A stretch of 64,000 bases of DNA, from NCBI GenBank assembly GCA_024642205.1, contig JAHEBQ010000026.1, positions 1 through 64,000 on the forward strand, read 5' to 3'. Below are positions 25,337 to 34,168 of the stretch, in pieces; the stretch's first letter is position 1; every line of letters begins with the position of its first letter. The notes below the pieces were generated by a model. The model worked only from the letters and a program-made list of their open reading frames with translations. It made no database searches and was not told the DNA's origin. Both the position numbers and the translations under genes were made by a program. Source of the DNA: Planctomycetaceae bacterium (GTDB lineage: Bacteria > Planctomycetota > Planctomycetia > Pirellulales > Pirellulaceae).

Positions 25337-26288
25337 GAAGAAACGATTGGGTCGAGGACTCGAGAACCTGTTAAACACAACCCGTGAGCCGGACGTCAAC
25401 GAGTCCGTCGCGATGGCGGATACCTACGTCCTTCCGGACGAAGCGCGTACGGCGCCAACGGAAGGAAACATACTGAACCTGAGCGTATACGAAATCGAAG
25501 ACAATCCGTTTCAACCTCGGCGTGTTTTTGGCGAGTCGGAAATTGCTTCGCTGGCCGAGAGTTTGAAAGAACATGACATTCTTCAACCCATCCTTGTGCG
25601 CATTGTTGACGGACGTTACCAACTGATCAGCGGCGAACGTCGTTTACGGGCTGCAATCAAAGCCAATTGGCAAACCATTCCAGCCCGTCTGCGGGAAGCC
25701 GATGATCGACTCGTTTCAGAATTGGCGATCGTGGAAAACCTGCAACGAAAGGACCTCAATCCGATAGAAAAAGCCCTTTCTTTCCGACGATACATTGACG
25801 AACATCATTGCACTCAGGAAGGGCTTGCCAGCCGACTGAAGATCGATCGTTCCACGATTGCCAACCTGATGCGTCTCCTGGAATTGCCTCGTCCGATTCA
25901 GGAAGCGCTTCAAAACGGACAGATCTCGGCGGGACACGCGCGAGCCCTGTTGCCGTTGGGTGACGAGCCCGTTCAGATTGAATTTTGCGACCAGATTGTT
26001 CGGGACGGCATGAGCGTGCGCGCGGTGGAACGGGCAGTGACCGACAAAATTACGGCGGAGGATTCCCTTGGAAGCAACGCGGCAATCAGAAAACAGCGAA
26101 CCCGCGACCGGCATATCGAGTCCCTTCAACAAGACCTGAAATCGGCATTGGGCACCAAGGTACAGATCAAACCCGGAAAAAATGAGCGTGGGCAAATCGT
26201 GATCCACTACGGCAATCACGCGGAGTTCGATCGACTTCGAGAGATTTTAACGGGGCAGGATCCAGCTGGAAAGTTTCGAGTCGCCTGA
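25329..26288 (+). CDS. parB: Chromosome-partitioning protein ParB
   Basis: 319 residues, GTG start inside the end of parA. The N-terminal KKRLGRGLENLL motif (ParA-stimulating peptide) is present. The CTP-binding ParB/Srx domain (about 50-140) includes NPFQPRRVF, GERRLRAA (102-109) and VENLQRKDLNPIEKA. A helix-turn-helix (EGLASRLKIDRSTIANLMRLLELP) recognises parS. The C-terminal dimerisation segment (TKVQIKPGKNERGQIVIHYGN...FDRLREIL) is intact. ParB is a CTP-dependent DNA clamp that loads at parS and recruits SMC. All catalytic and binding motifs look functional. Confidence 0.97.
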   Translation: MTRKKRLGRGLENLLNTTREPDVNESVAMADTYVLPDEARTAPTEGNILNLSVYEIEDNPFQPRRVFGESEIASLAESLKEHDILQPILVRIVDGRYQLISGERRLRAAIKANWQTIPARLREADDRLVSELAIVENLQRKDLNPIEKALSFRRYIDEHHCTQEGLASRLKIDRSTIANLMRLLELPRPIQEALQNGQISAGHARALLPLGDEPVQIEFCDQIVRDGMSVRAVERAVTDKITAEDSLGSNAAIRKQRTRDRHIESLQQDLKSALGTKVQIKPGKNERGQIVIHYGNHAEFDRLREILTGQDPAGKFRVA

Positions 26289-26462
26289 ATTCGAGGCGGA
26301 ATCGGGACGGTATCGGAAGCTTCCCCGGAAATCTGTGTAATTCGTTCGGAAACCGCTTTTTCCCGGTTCAAACCCAATTGCATGATTTCGGTTTGATCGG
26401 TAAAGTTAGGGCAGGCAAAATGGCCGGTCACTGCGTATAGAATTGGCCTGCCATAGATTCAT

Positions 26463-26537
26463 CGGGGTGTAGCGCAGTCTGGCTAGCGCACCTGGTTTGG
26501 GACCAGGGGGTCGAAGGTTCGAATCCTTTCACCCCGA
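26463..26537 (+). tRNA. tRNA-Pro (anticodon TGG)
   Basis: 75 bases without encoded CCA. The acceptor stem CGGGGTG pairs with CACCCCG, discriminator A. D-stem GCGC/GCGC, anticodon stem CCTGG/CCAGG with loop TTTGGGA giving anticodon TGG, T-stem GAAGG/CCTTT with loop TTCGAAT. It reads CCA and, by wobble or modification, other proline codons. It stands alone after parB. Confidence 0.97.
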
Positions 26538-26661
26538 CTTTAATTTTTCGATCACGTTGTTGGGTCGTATCGCTTTTGATAATCGAAGCAGGGATGATCG
26601 CGTTTTCGTTCAAATAATCGCGAAATGAACAGTTTCAATTATCAAAATTGGATGGAAACGA

Positions 26662-27252
26662 ATGGATTCTCCGCTCTCTTTCGATGACATTTTCATCGGG
26701 CACATCTGGGTGAGCCCACGTCGTACGATTACCGAGGCGGACGTAATTCAATTTGCGACGATGACAGGCGACTTGAATCCCCTGCATGTGGATTACGAAT
26801 TCGCGACGAAAAGCCATTATCGCCAGCCCATCGCCCATGGCTTGCTGGGCCTTTCCTGGGTTGCCGGACTCGGCAGCCATTTTCCCCACGTTAATACCCT
26901 GGCTTTTACCGCCGTTCGCAACTGGGAATTTAGCAGGCCGTTGTTTTTCGGGGATACAGTTTTCGTCGAAACCAAGTGTCTGGAAAAGTCGCCCGCTGGC
27001 CGCCGCGCCGGAAAAGTAGTTTGGCAACGAAGACTGTTCAATCAAACCGAACAAGTGGTCCAACAAGGAGTGTTTGAAACGCTTGTCGCTGTTGATCAGG
27101 AAATATTGCCAAGGACACATCGGAAGCCCAATACGGGTCGATCTGATGTCTCCCGAACAGACGACGCGATCGGACATGAGTCTTCCAGTCCTTCCGGTAG
27201 GCCGAAGGATCGTTCACGTGCTATCGGCTCGTCGTTTTTCGACAAACAGTAG
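26662..27252 (+). CDS. MaoC-like (R)-hydratase family protein
   Basis: 196 residues. A single hot-dog domain covers about 1-150: RRTITEADVIQFATMTGDLNPLHVDYEFA, then QPIAHGLLGLSWVAGL and FGDTVFVETKC. The hydratase dyad is visible as Asp in TGDLNPLH and His in the same motif. Family members hydrate trans-2-enoyl-CoA or related thioesters in fatty-acid breakdown or polyhydroxyalkanoate supply. After residue 150 comes an unrelated polar, basic tail (HRKPNTGRSDVSRTDDAIG...) that looks disordered and is not part of the usual family length. Stand-alone gene after tRNA-Pro. Confidence 0.9.
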   Translation: MDSPLSFDDIFIGHIWVSPRRTITEADVIQFATMTGDLNPLHVDYEFATKSHYRQPIAHGLLGLSWVAGLGSHFPHVNTLAFTAVRNWEFSRPLFFGDTVFVETKCLEKSPAGRRAGKVVWQRRLFNQTEQVVQQGVFETLVAVDQEILPRTHRKPNTGRSDVSRTDDAIGHESSSPSGRPKDRSRAIGSSFFDKQ

Positions 27253-27711
27253 CCGCTGTTTTTTCTCAACGCTTACGATTGTTGTCGAAAGTGTTGCTCT
27301 GGCACCAGCTTTTTCGGGTCGTTGCGGTTTGTATTCATCAATGGTTTGCATCGACGATTCCGGTCTCGGTGTCAGCAATGCGGGGTGTCGGAAAACCGCA
27401 TCGAGACACCCGCTAATCTGCCGCAGATAATTTCCGCCAAATCCACGCAGACTCAGACGGAATTCGGGGCGCCTCAGAAGAACGGAACTGGTACTGTCAC
27501 GACCTGATGACGACCCGGGTCGTTTCCCGGGACGAGCGTTCGCGGCCTGAGACATTCCAGGACACGTCCGCGTATCACCGCTAGCTGTCCCTGTAATCCC
27601 GATAATCGGCACAAACTCACTCAAGGTCTCTCGTTGCGCTCGTCGAATAGTTGAAAGGTGCTGTTCCCAAACACGGTAGCTCATGCGCCGATTTGTCAAT
27701 CAAACATCGCT
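27253..27711. other. Intergenic region ahead of the polysaccharide cluster
   Basis: No gene supported. The minus-strand 161-residue ORF (27214-27699) is Arg/Ser-rich, overlaps the MaoC end and resembles nothing known. The promoter of the rightward cluster is expected here but I cannot point to it. Confidence 0.4.
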
Positions 27712-28992
27712 ATGCTCAAAACCCAAAACAAAATAAACCCAATCATCACCAAAGCGAAAACGATCAAACGCCTTAACGCGTTCTTCGTTACCGGTCTTTG
27801 CGTATTTGTTCTCAGTTGCCTTTTCTGGCCTTTGTCGGCCAGTGACTTTCGCAGCATTGCCGCGATCACTGTGGCGGCCAGCAAGAACGACCAGTCGAAA
27901 ACTCAACTTGAGCAGGCACTGGCTCAAATTATCAGGGAAGAGACTTCCGACGAACGATTGGAAGCGATGGTTTCACAGATCGAGGTCGCCGGGAAAATCC
28001 ACACCCGGCAAATCGAATCCCGTGACCACAATTCAATGAGAAAAGCCCTTCAGATTTCGGTAAGCGAACGCGACTACGGTTATGACTTTCGATTGGGTTT
28101 CGACGGGCTCGGAGGCGCGGATGAACAGGAACTCGTCAAAATGCTGGCGCAACGAATCGCGAGTCGCTTAGCCCCAGAAACAGGTGGCCGACGTCCCAGT
28201 AAATCTACTTTAAACAAATCGATTGAATCATTGGCTCAGCTTCAAACGCAGCAGGCGCGAAGTTTTGACCTGGCAAAATGGATTGTTGATCAGATCGAAG
28301 ATGACCTTAAGTCGGTAAAAATATCCTTGGCGCGCATGGGAGATGGAGGGGCCGGATTGGCGAATGATCCAGACGCAGCCAATGCCAACGGTTCGCAGTT
28401 TCAATTCGCATCCAGCAGAAAAGTCATTGGAGACACGGGTGAATTGCAAGCCACGATCGAGTCGATTGACCTGAATTCGCTACGTGAAGTACTGGCCGAA
28501 ATGCAACAGCGGTTGGATGTCCAGAAAAACCTGATCAACGCACAGCCGCCAGTTTCCTCCAACACACTCAGCGCCGGTCAGTTCCTCGTGGGTCAACCGA
28601 ATCGAATCTTGACGCGGCCACTTGACGCGTCCCCTGGGAGTCTTGGCTTTTTCCTTGTTGGACTGACGTCTGTCATCGTCGGTTCGATTGTTGCATTAAA
28701 TTTTCAGCCGTTTGAATGCCGCGGTTTTGAGAACGCCAGGTCCGTTGGGCGCGTGCTGGGCATACCAGTCGTCGCACAGATTCTCGCTGAAACAACCTCA
28801 GAAAACTCCGAACCAAAAAAAAGACACGTCCCATGGGCCAACCGTGTATCGGCAATCGCCAGTTTATTGTTGTTTGGAATCTTTGTGGTAGTCGCTGGAT
28901 TCGTTTTAATCAATCCGGAGGTCCGGGAAGCCTTTTATGAAAACCCATTGTTTGGATGCGTTCAAATCATCCGAATGTTTGCAGGATATTAG
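27712..28992 (+). CDS. Wzz/GNVR-like polysaccharide chain-length membrane protein
   Basis: 426 residues from ATG 27712. An N-terminal membrane helix (FFVTGLCVFVLSCLFWPL) is followed by a periplasmic domain of about 300 residues. It has a small alpha/beta part (SISVSERDYGYDFRLGF-type, about 60-150) and helical segments (LREVLAEMQQRLDVQKNLI), then a second helix (LGFFLVGLTSVIVGSIVAL) and a third near the C-terminus (ASLLLFGIFVVVAGFVLI). The stretch between helices 2 and 3, FENARSVGRVLGIPVVAQIL, matches the post-TM segment of Wzz-type co-polymerases. Such proteins set polysaccharide length with a BY-kinase partner. First gene of the cluster with the ATPase, CpsD-like and galE genes. Confidence 0.7.
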   Translation: MLKTQNKINPIITKAKTIKRLNAFFVTGLCVFVLSCLFWPLSASDFRSIAAITVAASKNDQSKTQLEQALAQIIREETSDERLEAMVSQIEVAGKIHTRQIESRDHNSMRKALQISVSERDYGYDFRLGFDGLGGADEQELVKMLAQRIASRLAPETGGRRPSKSTLNKSIESLAQLQTQQARSFDLAKWIVDQIEDDLKSVKISLARMGDGGAGLANDPDAANANGSQFQFASSRKVIGDTGELQATIESIDLNSLREVLAEMQQRLDVQKNLINAQPPVSSNTLSAGQFLVGQPNRILTRPLDASPGSLGFFLVGLTSVIVGSIVALNFQPFECRGFENARSVGRVLGIPVVAQILAETTSENSEPKKRHVPWANRVSAIASLLLFGIFVVVAGFVLINPEVREAFYENPLFGCVQIIRMFAGY

Positions 28993-29083
28993 CTCATTTG
29001 ATTGACGTGTCTTCCAAACTCCGCTTGTTACAAACCAAAAGCTAAGCACTAATTTGCCCCATCAATTTCGACAGGATGTCGTC

Positions 29084-31807
29084 ATGTACGAACAAATATA
29101 CCACTTCCACTCGCGACCCTTCACGGCGACTCCGTATGTCAAGCATTATTTCGCCGGCCAGGCAATTCAACAATCACTTACCCAGGCAAGCATGTGCGTC
29201 GATCGGGGGACCGGTCCCGTGGTCGTCGTGGGTGCGACAGGCACTGGAAAATCATTGTTGCTTGCGATGCTGGAAGGACAGTTCCAGTCCCGATTCAATG
29301 TCGTCAACCTGGGTTGTGTCAGGTTGGACCAACGGCGGGAGCTTCTGCAAAGCCTGTTGCACGAGCTGCAATTACCGTTTAAAGATCTTTCCGAAACTGA
29401 GCTTCGGTTTTCACTGATCGACTATCTTAAGCCGAGCGAAAAATGCCCCAACGGAATTCTCTTGCTCGTTGACGAAGCCCAGGCACTGTCCGTTGACATG
29501 CTCGACGAGATTAGCCTGATCACGAACTTTGTCCGCGAAGGCCAACCCCGAGTTCGACTGGTGATGGCTGGAAGCCAGCGTCTGGAAGAGAATTTGAATC
29601 ACGCAACGTTGGAATCCTTCAATCAGCGAATCGCGGCACGATGTTACCTGGGTAATTTGAACCGAGATGAAACGGCAAACTACGTAACCGAACATATCGA
29701 CCGCGCCGGCGGCACCGGTTCCCGGTTGTTCCACGCCGACAGCCTGAGAGCGATTCACGACGTGTCGGATGGTTGTCCTCGCCTGATCAATCAAGTCTGT
29801 GATCAAGCCCTGATTCTTGCGGCGACTCGCGCCGAAAAGGAGATAACAGACGCTTGCATCCACGAAGCCTGGGCGGATGTTCAGAGTTTCCCCGGCTCAT
29901 TCAACCCTTCAACCTCCACTCCTGTCGTTGCTTCCGGTTTGAAAAACGACGAGAGTTGGACCGTGATCGAATTTGGTCAACTCGACGACGAGCACACCCA
30001 ATCTTCACCAGGGGCAGCTTGTGAGGAAGCAAACGCCAATGAAGCTCCGGTTCAGGAGCCGACCAGCAACACGCATGATTTCCAGGAATGCGTGCAAGGC
30101 GATCCAGACTGCGAAGCACAACAGGACGAAGCCCTGGCGCGTGAACCGCATTTCGCCGCAACCACTGGAGAAGTTGGACAAAGCGAATTCGACGGTCCAT
30201 CGATTGATTCAGAATCGCTCGACGAGCCACCCTTGAATATCGATGGATCCGCGGAAAACCAGTCGTGGCCAGAAACCGAATCGACTCGGGATCCTTTAAC
30301 TGTTGCCGATGCTACGGAGATGGCAGAACAACTGGCTGGCGTTTTCGGAACCGGGCTGGAAGACGAAAACGAGTTCAACCCAGAAAATGCCCAGATTTCG
30401 GACCTGGAACTGGAACAAGCACAAATTTTTGAGCAGGTAGAATTGGAACAGAACAATATCTTCGCAGACGATCAGCCTGACGAAGATTTCGTCGCTCTGG
30501 CCGATTTGGACACAGGAATTGACATCCAGGACCCATTGGACCGTCACGCCGATTATCAAATTGGAAACGAAGCGATTGACGACCAATCCCACGTCGAGTC
30601 CGAATCATTCGACTATGACAATGTTGAAGATCACGATCCGGCCTGGGATCGTCTGAATTCAGACTCGCTGGAACCTGCTTCCTTCGGAGCCGACACGGAC
30701 CAACCGGACCAGGGTGAAACGAAAGACGTTCGGGCGGTGGAACAGTCGACCAGGCAGCCAATCGAAACCATCGATCCATTCAACGAATCGTTCGAAGAAG
30801 AAGAAAACCTTTACGATCGGTATGCTCCTTTCGTTGCGCACCAGAACCAAAGTTCGCTTACGCTGACCTCGGAAGATCTCGCATTGTTAACTCCCGAAGA
30901 TGAATGCCTAACAACTGATTCGTCCGCGACCTCCGAAACCGACGCCATTTCCACGATCATCATCAACCAATTGGAACAACATGCCATCACCGAAGTCGAT
31001 CCGGCCATCGATGTCGATCCAGGTAACGTTGACGACAGTGAAGATTTACACACGCGCAATCTGGCTCACCCAGCTGCCGACGACGAAGACAGCGCCAATC
31101 CGGACGGCGACACCAACAGTTCCGAAATGCCGCATTGGGAGAACGACTCACTCGAGGAATTCGAAGCAATGGCAGTCGCGGGGGCCGATGATCGCTCCGA
31201 AACCGACGATGAAACGGAATGCACCGATTTTGGCCGAAAGCAAGAGGACCAGGAGGACGATGTCGATCCGGACATTCGGATGCAGGCGGAAGAAATTTTG
31301 AGACGCCTTGGCAAGTCCAAACACGTTTCATGTGAAACAACATCCGATGAGAACGCCAGCGATGACTCCCCTGCTAATGTTCCCCTGGACTCGAGCGACG
31401 CAGCGACCGGGAAACAGGATCTGGCAGGAGAGTCTCCAGTCAGCTCCCCGCAAGTCGAACTGGTTGACTTCGAATATGCCCAACAAACCGCTGCACTCGA
31501 TGAATCACAGCAGATTCTCAACGAGATACTCGAGCAAAGACACGCGTTGGCAAAGCAGCGCGAAATGCTGGAGGAGGGGCGGGCTCAATTGCCAAATGAA
31601 GCGAATTCAGGCGCCGACCCGCACACCGGAGACGACCAGGAGATGATCGTAGTCAGTCGCATGGAAGAGCGATCAGAACCAACGGGCTTCAAAGTCGAAG
31701 CGCCGGTTCCGTTCCCGTCGACGCCGGTCTCAACGGGCCGAGCCGAGCGAATGGACTATCAAAAGCTGTTCGACCAACTTCGCGAGATTTCCAATTCGAA
31801 CGAATAG
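29084..31807 (+). CDS. ExeA/GspA-type AAA+ ATPase with long acidic tail
   Basis: 907 residues from ATG 29084 (AGGATG upstream). The first 280 residues are a complete AAA+ module: MYEQIYHFHSRPFTATP, Walker A GATGTGKS, Walker B ILLLVDEAQAL, sensor 1 RLVMAGSQRLEE, and FNQRIAARCYLGNLN with the arginine-finger region. This is the ExeA-like ATPase found in type II secretion and in exosortase-linked exopolysaccharide loci. From about 290 to 880 the protein is dominated by Asp, Glu, Gln and Ser with no predicted membrane helix. It ends in a short coiled coil (QQILNEILEQRHALAKQREMLEEGRAQL) and a small C-terminal motif (YQKLFDQLREI). The tail is probably disordered. It contains a near-parS sequence. 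Confidence 0.85.
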   Translation: MYEQIYHFHSRPFTATPYVKHYFAGQAIQQSLTQASMCVDRGTGPVVVVGATGTGKSLLLAMLEGQFQSRFNVVNLGCVRLDQRRELLQSLLHELQLPFKDLSETELRFSLIDYLKPSEKCPNGILLLVDEAQALSVDMLDEISLITNFVREGQPRVRLVMAGSQRLEENLNHATLESFNQRIAARCYLGNLNRDETANYVTEHIDRAGGTGSRLFHADSLRAIHDVSDGCPRLINQVCDQALILAATRAEKEITDACIHEAWADVQSFPGSFNPSTSTPVVASGLKNDESWTVIEFGQLDDEHTQSSPGAACEEANANEAPVQEPTSNTHDFQECVQGDPDCEAQQDEALAREPHFAATTGEVGQSEFDGPSIDSESLDEPPLNIDGSAENQSWPETESTRDPLTVADATEMAEQLAGVFGTGLEDENEFNPENAQISDLELEQAQIFEQVELEQNNIFADDQPDEDFVALADLDTGIDIQDPLDRHADYQIGNEAIDDQSHVESESFDYDNVEDHDPAWDRLNSDSLEPASFGADTDQPDQGETKDVRAVEQSTRQPIETIDPFNESFEEEENLYDRYAPFVAHQNQSSLTLTSEDLALLTPEDECLTTDSSATSETDAISTIIINQLEQHAITEVDPAIDVDPGNVDDSEDLHTRNLAHPAADDEDSANPDGDTNSSEMPHWENDSLEEFEAMAVAGADDRSETDDETECTDFGRKQEDQEDDVDPDIRMQAEEILRRLGKSKHVSCETTSDENASDDSPANVPLDSSDAATGKQDLAGESPVSSPQVELVDFEYAQQTAALDESQQILNEILEQRHALAKQREMLEEGRAQLPNEANSGADPHTGDDQEMIVVSRMEERSEPTGFKVEAPVPFPSTPVSTGRAERMDYQKLFDQLREISNSNE
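31324..31339. promoter_or_regulatory. Possible degenerate parS inside the ATPase gene
   Basis: CGTTTCATGTGAAACA matches the parS consensus at 14 of 16 positions; the central CACGTG is CATGTG. It sits 5 to 7 kb from parAB, inside the acidic-tail coding region. It may be a weaker ParB site or chance. Confidence 0.45.
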
Positions 31808-31855
31808 GCTCTTGTTGACCATTGCCACCATTTAACTTTCCTTTTGTTTCAGGCC

Positions 31856-32974
31856 ATGACCTCAAAATCTCCGACCCCATCGACGGACCATGCCGTCTCC
31901 AGCCAGCTTGGCCGAAAGTGGCTTGAGTCGTCTGACAACCGTGTAGTGACCGATTCACCTGCTGACCAACAACCGGCGAGGAACTTTGTGTCGAAGGAAA
32001 TCCAACCCGGCGTTCTCGGCATGGATCAACTTTCTCGAGACGAATCCGGAGTGAAAAATCCGGCGCGACCCTCCGAACTCGCTCCCTTCTCCATCGCCAT
32101 CCCGGACGTTTCGGCAAACACCGGTAGCCCCGTCTCGATGTTGGACTATGCAGTGTTTAATAACCCGGAGGAGATGGCCCATGCGCTTGCCATCGCAAGC
32201 GAAGATCGACTGAACGCCGTTGGAGGAACGGGTTCATCGACACTCAACAGTAAGTCACGGAAAGGCGGAACAGGACGCCCGAACAGTACTCCATTGCGAA
32301 ACGACATTTCGGAGCCGCCAACCGAATGGACGGACATGCCGTCAACCAGAGAGACTCAACGAAACGACTTAGACAAACCTTCCGATCAAGCCACCAAAAA
32401 CCTGGCAATTGAAAAGTTGACCAACGCGATTGTCGAAAAGTTTCCCCTCGGTGACCCGACGGTTCTGCTGTTCGTAGGATCCGAGTCCAACAGGCATATC
32501 GACGAAACGTGCGCTCGGGTTGCATCTGAATTGGCGGATCGAAAAATCGGCCGAATTCTCCTGCTCGATTCCGATGCCGGAAGTCACGAGCTTTCCAACG
32601 CCAGCGGAGTCTCGGGTCAACCGGGTATTACCGATGTGGTTAACGACTCCGTCCCCTGGGAATCGACGATTTACGGCCGTTCTGCGACGGGGCTGGACTT
32701 CCTGGCGTCGGGAAAGGGCGTTTTCCACCATCCCGACTCCAGCAACCGACTTCGTCGCGCGGTGGCCGAAATGAAAAAAGAATACCAGTTCATCTGTATC
32801 GCGGCGGGAGATGCACAAGACCCTTCGGCCCGAATCTGGAATGACATCTGTGACGGAAGCTACCTGCTGGTAAGCATGAAAAACAGCAACCAGACCATTG
32901 CAAAATCGGCCGTGGCGGAAATGCAGTCCAGCGGCGCCCGGCTATTGGGATGTGTCGTAACAGACGTCGATTAA
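31856..32974 (+). CDS. CpsD/BY-kinase-like protein with degenerate P-loop
   Basis: 372 residues from ATG 31856 (TTG 12 bases earlier possible). The first 190 residues are polar and probably unstructured. The C-terminal 180 residues follow the tyrosine-autokinase/MinD fold: TVLLFVGSESNRHIDETCARVASELA, GRILLLDSDAGSHEL (Walker A'), GQPGITDVVNDSVPWE, GLDFLASGKGVF and YQFICIAAGDAQD. The Walker A GEGKST expected after VTS is SNRHIDE, so ATP binding is probably lost. No C-terminal Tyr cluster is present. In loci of this type the partner is the Wzz-like protein. I infer a scaffold or regulatory role. Confidence 0.7.
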   Translation: MTSKSPTPSTDHAVSSQLGRKWLESSDNRVVTDSPADQQPARNFVSKEIQPGVLGMDQLSRDESGVKNPARPSELAPFSIAIPDVSANTGSPVSMLDYAVFNNPEEMAHALAIASEDRLNAVGGTGSSTLNSKSRKGGTGRPNSTPLRNDISEPPTEWTDMPSTRETQRNDLDKPSDQATKNLAIEKLTNAIVEKFPLGDPTVLLFVGSESNRHIDETCARVASELADRKIGRILLLDSDAGSHELSNASGVSGQPGITDVVNDSVPWESTIYGRSATGLDFLASGKGVFHHPDSSNRLRRAVAEMKKEYQFICIAAGDAQDPSARIWNDICDGSYLLVSMKNSNQTIAKSAVAEMQSSGARLLGCVVTDVD

Positions 32975-33068
32975 AGCCCGGGCCTCGCTATTTCCTCGTT
33001 GAAACCGGCAGAAGACCGGTTCGACCCAGAAATGTGTCAGTACTTTTGTTCCTTCTGCTGGAGAATTC

Positions 33069-34103
33069 ATGCACGTCCTCGTCACTGGTGGAGCAGGGTA
33101 TATTGGCAGCCATACATGCCTTGAACTGCTAAACGCCGGGCACCAAGTCACAGTGGTTGACAATCTCAGCAACTCTTCGGAGGAATCACTGCAACGAGTC
33201 AGTACATTGACAGGCAAGGAAATTGCGTTCTTTCGAATCGACCTGCTGGACCAACTCGGTTTGGATGCGGTATTCCGGGACAACCAGTTCGATGCGGTGA
33301 TTCATTTCGCCGCACTGAAAGCCGTCGGCGAAAGCGTTGCCAAACCGCTGGCCTACTACCAGAACAACATCACGGGAACGGTGAATCTCTGTGACGCGAC
33401 GCAGCGACATCACGTCAGTCATTTCGTGTTCAGTTCGAGTGCCACCGTATATGGCATTCCCAGATCGTTGCCTTTGACCGAAACATCGGCAACTCCCATG
33501 GAAGAAGTGACCAATCCCTATGGCCGCTCAAAATTGATGCTGGAGTATATCCTGAAAGACTGGCAGGCCTCACAACCGCAGACCAATGTGGCGCTACTTA
33601 GGTATTTCAATCCGGTCGGTGCACATGAATCCGGGCAAATTGGCGAAGACCCCAACGGCATTCCTAACAACTTGTTACCTTATATCTCCCAGGTGGCAGT
33701 GGGAAAACTCGAAAGAGTCGGTGTATTTGGATGCGACTACGAAACGCCCGACGGGACCGGTGTTCGCGATTATATTCATGTCGTCGACCTGGCGCGTGGA
33801 CATGTTCTGGCCCTCGACAAACTGGCCGAAAACCCTGGTGTGGTAACGTACAACCTTGGAACCGGAAACGGTTACAGTGTGTTGGAGATCGTGGCTGCCT
33901 TTGAGCGCGCCTGCGGAAAAAAAATCCCCTTCACGTTCCTTGATCGACGGCCAGGCGACATCGCGGTGTGTTACGCAGACCCATCGTTGGCAAAAACTGA
34001 ACTGGGCTGGGTGGCGGAACGGGGAATCGACGAGATGTGTACCGATGGCTGGCGATGGCAATCGCAAAACCCCAGCGGTTACACCACGATCGCCGGTTCA
34101 TGA
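33069..34103 (+). CDS. galE: UDP-glucose 4-epimerase
   Basis: 344 residues, the usual GalE length. NAD motif GGAGYIGSHT at 7-16, DNLSNSSEESLQR, then VIHFAALKAVGESVAKPLAYYQNN, catalytic SSSATVYG and YGRSK (Tyr/Lys), NVALLRYFNPVGAH, GVRDYIHVVDLARGHVLAL and YNLGTGNGYSVLEIV. It interconverts UDP-glucose and UDP-galactose, supplying galactose units for surface polysaccharide. The start has CTGGAG upstream. It is the last gene of the rightward cluster, 94 bases after the CpsD-like gene, and converges with the hydrolase gene. Confidence 0.97.
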   Translation: MHVLVTGGAGYIGSHTCLELLNAGHQVTVVDNLSNSSEESLQRVSTLTGKEIAFFRIDLLDQLGLDAVFRDNQFDAVIHFAALKAVGESVAKPLAYYQNNITGTVNLCDATQRHHVSHFVFSSSATVYGIPRSLPLTETSATPMEEVTNPYGRSKLMLEYILKDWQASQPQTNVALLRYFNPVGAHESGQIGEDPNGIPNNLLPYISQVAVGKLERVGVFGCDYETPDGTGVRDYIHVVDLARGHVLALDKLAENPGVVTYNLGTGNGYSVLEIVAAFERACGKKIPFTFLDRRPGDIAVCYADPSLAKTELGWVAERGIDEMCTDGWRWQSQNPSGYTTIAGS

Positions 34104-34168
34104 GCGATTCGTCAGCCTATCGGCCGGGTCCCGGATCGTCCTGATTCGCCAGAAACAGGACCTGAATT

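Noticed and set aside
26428-26613. Minus-strand ORF reading VKGFEPSTPWSQTRCASQTALHP
   Set aside because: This is the well-known false protein produced by translating the antisense strand of tRNA-Pro.
27214-27699. 161-residue minus-strand ORF before the Wzz-like gene
   Set aside because: Arg/Ser-rich, overlaps the MaoC gene end, no family features.
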